Below, one piece after another: positions 1 through 5,924 of a DNA stretch of 5,924 nt (position 1 is its first letter; each line of letters begins with the position of its first letter). The position numbers and the translations under genes are program-made. Origin of the DNA: DATLAN01 sp035527455 (lineage in GTDB: Bacteria; Planctomycetota; Planctomycetia; Pirellulales; Thermoguttaceae); contig DATLAN010000293.1 of assembly GCA_035527455.1 (NCBI GenBank), forward strand, positions 1-5,924, in the 5' to 3' direction. The notes under the pieces were generated by a model. That model was given only the letters and a program-made list of their open reading frames with translations, did not search any database and was not told the DNA's origin.

Positions 1-3000
1 TCGGCCGTGGACGTGACGGTCGACGCCGATTCGACGCTGCGGTCCGATTCGGCCGGTCTGCTGGCCTTCGACCAGTTGATTCTCAACAACGGCACGGTGA
101 CCGTCAGCGGCAGCGGGCCGGTCAGCTTCTCGGGCTTCAGCATCAACCCGGCGGCGACCGCCGTGGGCATCGACGCCCAGGTGCCGGTCGAGCTGCAATC
201 CAGCGGCGGGCCGATGCACCTGCCATTGCACGACGGGCTGACGGTCACCTTGGGCGGACAGCCGTTCGTCTTCGATACCTCGGCGATCGCCCCGTTGGGC
301 GGCGGATCGGCCACGGTGGGATTGACCACCCATTCCGACGTGACTATCGATTCGATGGACGGCGGCGCCAACCCGACCACATTGGTCAAGGCGGGGGGCG
401 GCCTGCTGGAACTCGGCACGATGCAGAACTTCGGCCAGTTGACCTTCGAGATCCAAGGCGGCAGCGTGGCCGGCATCCTCAAGCCGGGCAGCCCCCTGAT
501 CGACCCGACCACCCAGTTCTCCTTTGCCGGCGGCGGGCTGGCGTTCGCCACCGAGGCGGCGGCACCCGAGCAGACGTTCGGCCTCCCCTTGAATCTTGCC
601 GGCGACGGCTCGTTCGTGGTCAAGACGTTCGGCACCGGTGCCGACGGCGGGGTGGTCAACATCGGCAGCGACACGGCCGGCATCAACCTGAACAACAAGG
701 CGGTCGCCACCTTCAAGGCCGAGAATGATTACACGTTGAACGTCCGCGCCGCGATCACCGGCAACGGCTCCGTCGAGTTCCTCGGCGGGAACGTCAACCT
801 CCAGGCCAACGCGCCCATGGAGTACGACGGCCACACCGTGGTCCGCGGCGGCGTGGCCACGGTCAATGTCCCGATCGACGCTACCACCGGACTGCGAGTC
901 CTCGGCGGCAAGATGGTGATCAACTCCGACGTGATCGTCAACCGCGCCGACATCTTGGGTGCACTGGATATGGGCGGGTTCATGAACGGCGGCGTCGACG
1001 ACACCCTCATGGACTTCAGCAACGGGGGCGGCCTGATGGCGCAGGCGCCCGTCGGGACCACCGTCTTCACCGGGAATTTCGACATCAACGGCGACGGTGT
1101 TTTCCGAGGCTTGATCCCCGAGATCACCCGGAACGATAACTACCAGACGCTCTTCACCGGCATGTTCAACGCCACGGTGTCGGGCGACTACTACCTGCAA
1201 TTCGCGAACAAGGACGACCGCGTCGTCATGTATCTGGACCTGGACCAGGACGGGGTCTTCCAGAGCGGCGAGCGGATGCTCGGGTTGGGTAACGGCAACA
1301 GGACGCAGTACATCGACGCCGGAGAGTACGCGGTGGCGTTCGGCCACATGGAGGGCGGCGGCGGCTCGCGGATCCGGTTCCTTATGACCACCCCGGCCGG
1401 CGGCCCGATCCCCACGAACTCGGTCCTCAATCTGGGCAACGCGGCGCACGCCGAGTTGTTCTACGTTCCCAGGCCTCCGATTACGTTGGTCGACAACGCC
1501 GAGCTGGAAGTCAACGGAATGCTCGACGGCGGCAACCTGACCGTCACCAACGGCGTGCTGAGGGTCGGACCCGACGGCCTCGTGTTGGTCGATACGGCGA
1601 CCTTCGACCAGGCCAGCACGGCGGACGTGGAAGGCTCGCTGGTCGTCACCGAGAGCATGATCTACTCCAGGGGCCCCGGCAAGGACGCCGTCTATACCAT
1701 CGGCGACGGTACCGCCACGTTCCAAGGCGCGGATGTGACCACCGCCCCGGAAACCATCACGCTGAACGGTACTCTCGGTATCGCAACTACCGGACTGGTA
1801 CCGAAGGAGTTCGGTGCGCAAGGTTTCCAGTTGGCCGACATCAACTCCGGCAACGTCGCCGGCGACGTGACGCCGGGCTTCGAAGACTCGTACACCATCA
1901 CCGGCAGCGGTGCCGACATCTGGGGTGGCGGCGACGGGATGGCGTACCTCTACGACGAGTTCGACGCCGCCGGCCCGATGGAACTCGTCGCCTACGTGGG
2001 CGTCAACGGGTTCAACGGCGGTACCAATGCGTGGCGGAAGGCCGGCGTGATGGTCCGGCAGTCGCTGGCCAATAATTCCCGCAACGGGATCACGTTGATT
2101 GCCGAGGGGGACGGCAACGGCATCAACATGCAGATCCGCAGATCCGACGGCGCCGGTTCGGACGGGGCCACCGGCACGGGGCCGCGGACCAATCACGACA
2201 CCCCGGCCTGGTTGAAGATCGCCTACGCCGGCGACGGCGTGACCTTCGACTCGTTCTGGAGTGACGATCCGGTTGGCGCCGGGTGGAATCATATCGGCAC
2301 CAACACGCTGAACGATCCGCTCAGCGGCCTGGTCACCATGGGTCTGGCCGTCACGTCGCACAATACCGGCGAGACGACGACCGTTCAGTTCGACAACGTC
2401 AGCGGCAGCGGCAATCTTGTGGCCCCGTCTCCCGTCAGGATGCTGAACACGGACGTGGTGGTGGAAAGCGACTCGGTCATGGACCTCGGCGGCTTCAGCG
2501 GGGAGTTCCGCAGCCTGAGCGTGGCGGCCAACACGGCCGTGACGCTCGGACCGTTCGACCTGGGCGTGGGGAACGTCAGCCCCTACACCTTCACCAACGT
2601 AACCGGCGGGGACGGCAGCACGATCACCGGTGACGTGACGATCGCTGGGGCGGTCCACGCAGGACGCGCGGCCGCGCTATGGGGTCCCACCGCCGCGGTG
2701 AACCCGATGCTCTATAACGGTCAGGCCGCCGACATCGGCACGACGACCTTCGTGGGTGCTACCCAGTTGGCCCCGTCCGCGACGACCGTGCTGGAAGTCT
2801 TGGGCACGCAGGCCGACAAGATCGCCGTGCGAGAGGGTGCCGGGGCCGACACGCAGTTGATCCTGGGCGGAAAGGTCCAGTTCCGAGGCATCGGTGTCGA
2901 GTGGAACACGGTCGAGTCTACGGAGATGGCTTGGCATGTCGATCCGGCTACCGGTAGGTACGTTTATGGTGAGGTAACCACGTATCGGAACGTGCCCTAC

Positions 3001-4245
3001 TACCCGGGTGATCCTGGCGCAGATCCTCCGATCCCTGCCGACCCCAATCCGATGACCCTCACGTTGATGGAGGTGGTTGATCCGGATCCCGCGGACGGGA
3101 TGCCCGCGATGGGTGAAATCCTCGGCCGCTTCGATCGGATGGATCTCGCCGGTAATCCGAACTTCAACAGCAAGGGCGGTCTCCAAATCGGCAAGGGCAT
3201 CTTCGCCTCGGACGCCCGCACGGTCTTGGATGAGACGCGGATTATCTTCGACGAAACGCAGACGAATATGGCGTACATCGAGTTGGGTAAGGAGTTCTGG
3301 GAAACCGTGATCACGCCCAACCCAGACTTTCCTCCCACTCCTCCTCCTATTATTGTGACCCGCACATATATCGGGGATGTCCCTGAGGAACTCCAGGGGC
3401 TCCGGTTCTATCCGGTCGACCCGACGGACTACGACCTCAGCGACGGCCTGTTGCCGATGGTGACCGATGCCAACGGTGTAACGTACCACTTGAAAGACGA
3501 TACCCTGCGGTACACCGTCGCAGCGTTCAACGGCATCCATCCGACGAGCGTTCCCGAACTGGGGGATGTTGAAATCTACGGGAAAGTAACGGGCGATTTC
3601 TTCTACGCCTTGAGCGGGGACGTCAACGGCGACGGGAACGTCGACGGTTCGGACGTGCTGCCGTTCATCAACAACTGGACGGGCAACAACCTGAACCTCC
3701 CTGCTGATAAACTCTGGACGCAGGGCGACGTAGCCGAGGGTCCCTACGACCGCGGGGACGGGAAGGTCAACCTCCTCGACCTCACGAAGTTCATGAACAA
3801 CTTCGGCAAGGCCGATCCCGGGGCGCCTCAAGACGCGACCGCCGTGGCCGTGTATGACCCGACCACCGGCGAGATCACCGTCGCGGTCGACGACGTGATG
3901 CTCTGGATGCTCTACACCGACGACCGAAATCTCGACGGCTCGGGCGTGGCGGGTGTCGAGGCCCTCATCCCGGCCGATGAGTATACGCTCGTCTCGGCCA
4001 CTCCCGACGTGGTCGGTGCGGCCTCGCTGGGCGACCTGCAGAGCTACGCACTGGCGCTTGGCCAAATGGTCGAGCCGGGAACCGATCCGGCCGATATTCG
4101 GTTCGAGTACATGACCGGCTTCGGCGGCGACCGGATTCAGGGTACGATCAAGGTCGTGCCCGAGCCGGGAACCATCGCTTTGTTGGCTAGCGGTCTGCTC
4201 GGATTGGCGCTGCTGGTTTGGCGGCGTCGGCGTCGGGTGGGCTGA
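1..4245 (+). CDS. Giant secreted beta-repeat protein with PA14-like, concanavalin-like, dockerin and PEP-CTERM modules (5' partial)
   Basis: This frame is open from the first base to a TGA at 4243-4245 and gives 1414 codons with no start in the window. The GTG at 7 is unlikely to be the true start: there is no ribosome site or signal peptide, and the protein opens inside a beta-repeat region. Residue numbers here and below count from that GTG. The order is: autotransporter-type beta repeats (about 1-340), PA14-like module (343-486), more beta repeats (490-610), concanavalin-like module (612-802), beta repeats (805-960), a region with two proline-rich loops (980-1200), dockerin (1204-1268), a small beta domain (1275-1383) and a PEP-CTERM tail (1384-1412). 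Such proteins are exported and then cleaved and anchored by an exosortase. The role is probably adhesion or glycan binding at the cell surface; no catalytic domain is recognised. It is the last gene of its unit, followed by a strong terminator. Family placement is confident, function is not. Confidence 0.93.
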   Translation, partial: SAVDVTVDADSTLRSDSAGLLAFDQLILNNGTVTVSGSGPVSFSGFSINPAATAVGIDAQVPVELQSSGGPMHLPLHDGLTVTLGGQPFVFDTSAIAPLGGGSATVGLTTHSDVTIDSMDGGANPTTLVKAGGGLLELGTMQNFGQLTFEIQGGSVAGILKPGSPLIDPTTQFSFAGGGLAFATEAAAPEQTFGLPLNLAGDGSFVVKTFGTGADGGVVNIGSDTAGINLNNKAVATFKAENDYTLNVRAAITGNGSVEFLGGNVNLQANAPMEYDGHTVVRGGVATVNVPIDATTGLRVLGGKMVINSDVIVNRADILGALDMGGFMNGGVDDTLMDFSNGGGLMAQAPVGTTVFTGNFDINGDGVFRGLIPEITRNDNYQTLFTGMFNATVSGDYYLQFANKDDRVVMYLDLDQDGVFQSGERMLGLGNGNRTQYIDAGEYAVAFGHMEGGGGSRIRFLMTTPAGGPIPTNSVLNLGNAAHAELFYVPRPPITLVDNAELEVNGMLDGGNLTVTNGVLRVGPDGLVLVDTATFDQASTADVEGSLVVTESMIYSRGPGKDAVYTIGDGTATFQGADVTTAPETITLNGTLGIATTGLVPKEFGAQGFQLADINSGNVAGDVTPGFEDSYTITGSGADIWGGGDGMAYLYDEFDAAGPMELVAYVGVNGFNGGTNAWRKAGVMVRQSLANNSRNGITLIAEGDGNGINMQIRRSDGAGSDGATGTGPRTNHDTPAWLKIAYAGDGVTFDSFWSDDPVGAGWNHIGTNTLNDPLSGLVTMGLAVTSHNTGETTTVQFDNVSGSGNLVAPSPVRMLNTDVVVESDSVMDLGGFSGEFRSLSVAANTAVTLGPFDLGVGNVSPYTFTNVTGGDGSTITGDVTIAGAVHAGRAAALWGPTAAVNPMLYNGQAADIGTTTFVGATQLAPSATTVLEVLGTQADKIAVREGAGADTQLILGGKVQFRGIGVEWNTVESTEMAWHVDPATGRYVYGEVTTYRNVPYYPGDPGADPPIPADPNPMTLTLMEVVDPDPADGMPAMGEILGRFDRMDLAGNPNFNSKGGLQIGKGIFASDARTVLDETRIIFDETQTNMAYIELGKEFWETVITPNPDFPPTPPPIIVTRTYIGDVPEELQGLRFYPVDPTDYDLSDGLLPMVTDANGVTYHLKDDTLRYTVAAFNGIHPTSVPELGDVEIYGKVTGDFFYALSGDVNGDGNVDGSDVLPFINNWTGNNLNLPADKLWTQGDVAEGPYDRGDGKVNLLDLTKFMNNFGKADPGAPQDATAVAVYDPTTGEITVAVDDVMLWMLYTDDRNLDGSGVAGVEALIPADEYTLVSATPDVVGAASLGDLQSYALALGQMVEPGTDPADIRFEYMTGFGGDRIQGTIKVVPEPGTIALLASGLLGLALLVWRRRRRVG
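298..960 (+). other. Autotransporter-associated beta-strand repeats
   Basis: The clearest repeat core is LVKAGGGLLELG at residues 126-137. It matches the L-x-K-x-G-x-G-x-L-x-L pattern of passenger-associated beta-strand repeats, which stack into a right-handed beta-helix. A second unit covers about residues 240-320, with an ITGNGSVEFLGG core and a VVRGGVATVN strand that resembles the usual T-x-V-x-x-G turn. The stretch is rich in Gly, Asn, Thr and Val and almost free of Cys. It probably forms an elongated stalk. Exact repeat borders cannot be set by eye. Confidence 0.7.
1033..1464 (+). other. PA14-like domain with calcium-loop-like insertions
   Basis: Residues 343-486 read like a PA14 beta-barrel. 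YQTLFTGMFNATVSGDYYLQ is followed by a DDRVVMYLD strand, a GNRTQYIDAGEYAVAF segment and a closing GSRIRFLM strand. In PA14 domains the adjacent Asp residues (here DDR) lie near the ligand or calcium site. Two stretches look like calcium loops: DINGDGVF at 359-366 and DLDQDGVFQSGE at 411-422. PA14 modules usually bind carbohydrates or act as lids on enzymes. Here the module sits between beta-repeat segments, which favours an adhesin role. The assignment comes from pattern recognition, not a profile search. Confidence 0.65.
1840..2412 (+). other. Concanavalin-like (DUF1349-type) beta-sandwich domain
   Basis: Residues 612-802 match a lectin-like module that recurs in large planctomycete and other bacterial secreted proteins. 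Landmarks are YTITGSGADIWGGGDGM (from 629), AWRKAGVMVRQSL (ending at 687), a central strand beginning GITLIAEGDGNG, WLKIAYAGDGVTFDSFWS, and the closing GLAVTSHN (779-786) followed by VQFDNVS. The KAGVM-R-SL and GLAVTSHN blocks are the most diagnostic. Such domains fold as a concanavalin-type jelly roll and may bind sugars, but no ligand can be named from the sequence. Confidence 0.75.
3616..3813 (+). other. Type I dockerin domain with an altered second calcium loop
   Basis: The first loop, DVNGDGNVDGSD (residues 1205-1216), has Asp, Asn, Asp and Asp at positions 1, 3, 5 and 12, as in a canonical dockerin loop. It is followed by the helix VLPFINNWTG. The second loop ends in GDGKVNLLDLTKFMNNFG, but positions 1 and 3 are Tyr1247 and Arg1249. 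The GDVAEGPYDR stretch before it looks like an insertion. Dockerins bind cohesins in cellulosomes, but in planctomycetes they commonly occur in large surface proteins without a cellulosome, so the partner here is unknown. Confidence 0.85.
4156..4242 (+). other. PEP-CTERM protein-sorting signal
   Basis: The last 29 residues have all three parts of a PEP-CTERM signal: the VPEPGT motif (1384-1389), a hydrophobic helix (IALLASGLLGLALLVW) and an Arg-rich cytoplasmic end (RRRRRVG). Known PEP-CTERM proteins are exported by Sec, recognised at the PEP motif by an exosortase, and often linked to exopolysaccharide or envelope functions. This predicts a Sec signal peptide at the unseen N-terminus and an exosortase gene elsewhere in the genome. 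Confidence 0.95.
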
Positions 4246-4266
4246 AACCGGATGTGCTGAAAATCA

Positions 4267-4301
4267 CTCGTCGGGGTGACGCCGGAAGTCACCCCGACGA
4301 G
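4267..4301 (-). terminator. Perfect 14-bp hairpin, possible terminator for the minus-strand operon
   Basis: A perfect 14-base inverted repeat (4267-4280 against 4288-4301) encloses a 7-base loop. Read on the minus strand, the stem is followed by TGA and then TTTT (complement of 4260-4263), giving a short U-tract. On the plus strand no T-run follows, so this hairpin fits the minus strand better. It begins 55 bases past the end of the YHS-like gene. It could also stabilise the 3' end of either transcript. Confidence 0.55.
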
Positions 4302-4311
4302 GCTCGTACCT

Positions 4312-4344
4312 GGGCCGTTTCCTGCGGGAAGCGGCCCCTTTTTT
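4312..4344 (+). terminator. Intrinsic terminator of the giant surface-protein gene
   Basis: An 11-bp stem (4312-4322 with 4327-4337, including one G-U pair) closes a TGCG loop. One C and a run of six T (4339-4344) follow directly. It lies 67 bases after the TGA at 4243 and is the classic Rho-independent form for the plus strand. On the minus strand no U-run follows, so it is directional. Confidence 0.88.
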
Positions 4345-4355
4345 GCGCCCTTCTG

Positions 4356-5735
4356 CTATGGCCCGCCGGCCGCAAGGTACCGTTTCGGATCCTTCTGGAA
4401 CCGCTTCATCGTGACCAGGCTGGCGAACAGGTACAACCGCCCGTTGTAGGTCACGCAATAGTCGGTTTCTCCCGAGACGTGGCGGCTTCCGTCGACGATC
4501 AGCACCGGGTCGCGGCCTGCGCAGGCGGGACTGTATCGGCGGGGATCGGCCAGGAATCGTTCCCGCTGCTGCGGCCCGGCGAACAAGTACGTGCGGTGTT
4601 CGTAAGTTGCCGTCCAACGCGGATCACCCGCTGTCCACTGTTCGCGGTCGCTCAACTCGACCGGACAGAAACCGTCCAGAGCCACCGGCGGCGAATCGGT
4701 CCCGGCAGCACGCTCCATCGGGCCAAACGGCTGTTCGAGCGGAAAGTCCTCAGCCACCTCTTGCGGCTCGACCTCCGCTTCGTGTGCTACGGGCCGAGCC
4801 GGTTCGCAGAGCGACTGGGTCAGCGCAGCGGCGGCATCACCCCGAAACCCCGGGTGCAGCGCCGCCATCCAATTGGCCCTAAGCGGCTCTTCAGCGGGCC
4901 CGGTCTCGGAGAGAGGCTCCGGCCACGGTCGGCTCGCGTCGGTCGCGTCGGTCGCGTCGGTCGCCTTCGAGTTGGGCTCGTTTTCGGGAGGAGGCTCCAA
5001 CTGCCCGCCCAATAGTGCCTGAACCTCTGCCCTAGTGATGGGAAACGGCTGGGAATCGGGTTGCTCGGTCGACGAGGCTTTGCCCGGGGGGAAGATAACC
5101 GGAGGGGCCTCGCCGGGCGGTGGCAGTGGAGAAGGTTCGGCCGGGCCCGGCGGCAGGACGGGGAAAATTCCCGGTTCGCTCGGCAGAAGGGGTACCGGCT
5201 CGCCGAAACCGGGCTCCTCGTCCAGCATCCCCGGCAGACCGCCGCGCAGAAGCGGATCGTCGCCGGACTCCACCGGGGGCGTCAAGGGAAACGAAGGAGG
5301 ACCTCCGTCAAGACGGAATCCTCCCGGCGGGAACACGCTCTCTGGTGATGACGGCGCGCCCATCCCCGGAGGCACATACGGCGCTCCTCGGAGTGGAATG
5401 CCTTCAAGTTCGGGGCCCGTTTGCTGGTCTTCGCGAGCCTTCCTGGCCTCCTCGAAGGCCTTCAGTGCCTCCCCCGGCGTAAGACCTCGGGGCGCTTCGA
5501 TCTCCACGGCGGCGCCGCGGCTGGGGGCGAGCTGGGAAGGGGCGAAATCCCCCGACCACGTTCGCCACTGTGTCGGGAAGTAGCCGAACCCTTGTGTATT
5601 GGGAATACACGTCCATTGACCCTCGCACGGCTGCCCGACACAGAGACCCGCCACCGCGGAAGCGCCCCAGAACCACATCAATACGAAAAAACCGCAAGAT
5701 GTCGCTCTTCCCGCCAAGCGTCTTGCCTTGACCAT
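4356..5735 (-). CDS. Secreted proline-rich protein with two C-terminal YHS-like modules
   Basis: This 459-residue protein starts at the ATG 5735-5733, which has GGAG (5745-5742) six bases upstream. The ATG at 5747 would add MEIP but has no spaced ribosome site. Residues 1-29 form a Sec signal peptide: a Lys/Arg n-region (KARR), a hydrophobic core (FFVLMWFW) and an AVA cleavage site; there is no lipobox. The mature end has three Cys (32, 37, 43) and an FGYFPTQWRTW block (50-60) that I recall from many planctomycete proteins. A short charged helix (about 87-107) and a long Pro/Gly/Glu linker (about 113-285) follow. Two YHS-like units close the protein: 355-402 (CPV, RTYLFAG, DPRRY) and 407-453 (DPVLIVDG, NGRLYLF, DPKRY). 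YHS modules are linked to metal handling, but the usual Cys of the YFCSxxC segment are missing here, so metal binding is doubtful. The role is unknown. It probably shares an operon with the upstream partial gene. Confidence 0.9.
   Translation of the reverse strand: MVKARRLAGRATSCGFFVLMWFWGASAVAGLCVGQPCEGQWTCIPNTQGFGYFPTQWRTWSGDFAPSQLAPSRGAAVEIEAPRGLTPGEALKAFEEARKAREDQQTGPELEGIPLRGAPYVPPGMGAPSSPESVFPPGGFRLDGGPPSFPLTPPVESGDDPLLRGGLPGMLDEEPGFGEPVPLLPSEPGIFPVLPPGPAEPSPLPPPGEAPPVIFPPGKASSTEQPDSQPFPITRAEVQALLGGQLEPPPENEPNSKATDATDATDASRPWPEPLSETGPAEEPLRANWMAALHPGFRGDAAAALTQSLCEPARPVAHEAEVEPQEVAEDFPLEQPFGPMERAAGTDSPPVALDGFCPVELSDREQWTAGDPRWTATYEHRTYLFAGPQQRERFLADPRRYSPACAGRDPVLIVDGSRHVSGETDYCVTYNGRLYLFASLVTMKRFQKDPKRYLAAGGP
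4936..4964 (-). repeat. Three tandem 9-bp units encoding Ala-Thr-Asp repeats
   Basis: The plus-strand unit GCGTCGGTC occurs three times without mismatch (4936-4944, 4945-4953, 4954-4962), with a two-base start of a fourth copy. On the coding (minus) strand it reads ATDATDATD, residues 258-266 of the YHS-like protein, inside its flexible linker. The unit length keeps the reading frame, so copy number could vary between strains without breaking the gene. Confidence 0.9.
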
Positions 5736-5741
5736 GGGTAT

Positions 5742-5745
5742 CTCC
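5742..5745 (-). promoter_or_regulatory. Ribosome binding site that decides the start of the YHS-like gene
   Basis: On the minus strand GGAG lies six bases before the ATG at 5735-5733. The alternative ATG at 5747-5745 overlaps this site and has only a purine run (AGAAGA) directly abutting it, too close for normal Shine-Dalgarno pairing. This favours the downstream ATG. Confidence 0.65.
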
Positions 5746-5761
5746 ATTCTTCTGAAAAGTA

Positions 5762-5924
5762 CTATTGCCCACGGTTGCGCGCAAAGTTGCGGCCGAGGGT
5801 CTGCAGGTTGCGGATCGTCGACGTGGTCAGCGAGGTGATGCCGGCAACCCGCTCCAGCGGAGTGATCAGCTTGTTGATGAAATTCGTCATCGCCATCGTG
5901 CTGTCTTCGGCAATGAACAGGCGA
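5762..5924 (-). CDS. C-terminal end of an unrecognised protein (5' partial)
   Basis: The minus strand from 5923 reads 53 codons and ends in TAG (5764-5762). The peptide runs from RLFIAEDSTMAMTNFINKLI through TPLERVAGITSLTTSTIRNL to a basic end, GRNFARNRGQ. It looks helical and amphipathic, with no Cys and no recognisable motif. I cannot assign a family from this tail. Another reading frame could in principle be the coding one, but this one has strongly G/C-ending codons like its neighbours and ends 26 bases before the next start, the spacing expected in an operon. The gene continues beyond the window. Confidence 0.65.
   Translation of the reverse strand, partial: RLFIAEDSTMAMTNFINKLITPLERVAGITSLTTSTIRNLQTLGRNFARNRGQ

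Noticed and set aside
7..9. GTG as the start of the giant gene
   Set aside because: The frame is open to the window edge, there is no ribosome site or signal peptide, and the protein needs an export signal to use its PEP-CTERM tail. The gene is treated as 5' partial.
2677..4065. 462-codon open frame on the minus strand
   Set aside because: It lies wholly antisense to the dockerin-protein gene, whose frame has clear domains. The antisense peptide is rich in Arg, Val, Gly and His with no motif, as expected for a shadow frame in GC-rich DNA.
4218..5015. 265-codon open frame on the plus strand
   Set aside because: It overlaps the end of the giant gene, runs through both hairpins including the plus-strand terminator, and is antisense to the YHS-like gene.
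5035..5583. 182-codon Gly/Ser/Pro-rich open frame on the plus strand
   Set aside because: It is the complement of the proline/glycine-rich linker of the YHS-like protein. The low-complexity composition is a mirror effect, and the opposite frame has a signal peptide and recognisable modules.
5627..5664. Possible lipoprotein signal (AGLC) in the YHS-like protein
   Set aside because: The residue before the Cys is Leu, not Gly, Ala or Ser, so the lipobox rule fails. An AVA signal peptidase I site fits better.
5745..5747. ATG at 5747 as the start of the YHS-like gene
   Set aside because: The only purine run upstream abuts the codon. The ATG at 5735 has GGAG at a normal six-base spacing. The difference is four residues, so this remains a modest preference.

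Overview
The window looks like a piece of a GC-rich planctomycete chromosome (Pirellulales-like). The evidence is the combination of a very large secreted beta-repeat protein with a type I dockerin and a PEP-CTERM tail, and a neighbour with an N-terminal FGYFPTQWRTW motif and two C-terminal YHS-like modules. I recall that architecture from many planctomycete proteins. No rRNA, tRNA, CRISPR, transposase or phage gene is visible.

Layout: positions 1-4245 (+) hold the C-terminal 1414 codons of a giant extracellular protein whose start lies outside the window. In order it carries autotransporter-type beta-strand repeats, a PA14-like module, more beta repeats, a concanavalin-like (DUF1349-type) module, further beta repeats, a proline-looped variable region, a dockerin, a small beta domain and a PEP-CTERM signal. 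Positions 4246-4355 are a 110-base gap between convergent genes. It holds two hairpins: the one at 4312-4344 is a textbook intrinsic terminator for the + gene, and the one at 4267-4301 could serve the - strand. Positions 4356-5735 (-) encode a secreted proline-rich protein with two YHS-like modules. Positions 5762-5924 (-) are the last 53 codons of an unrecognised gene, 26 bases upstream of the YHS-like gene and probably cotranscribed with it.

The two transcription units converge and nothing in the sequence shows that they work together. The + gene product should be exported and processed at its C-terminus by an exosortase encoded elsewhere. The - gene product also has a signal peptide. Both are therefore likely envelope or extracellular proteins of unknown physiological role. 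I see no strong case for a wholly new system. The most interesting points are the asymmetric dockerin, the calcium-loop-like sequences inside the PA14-like module, and the YHS-like pair lacking the usual cysteines.
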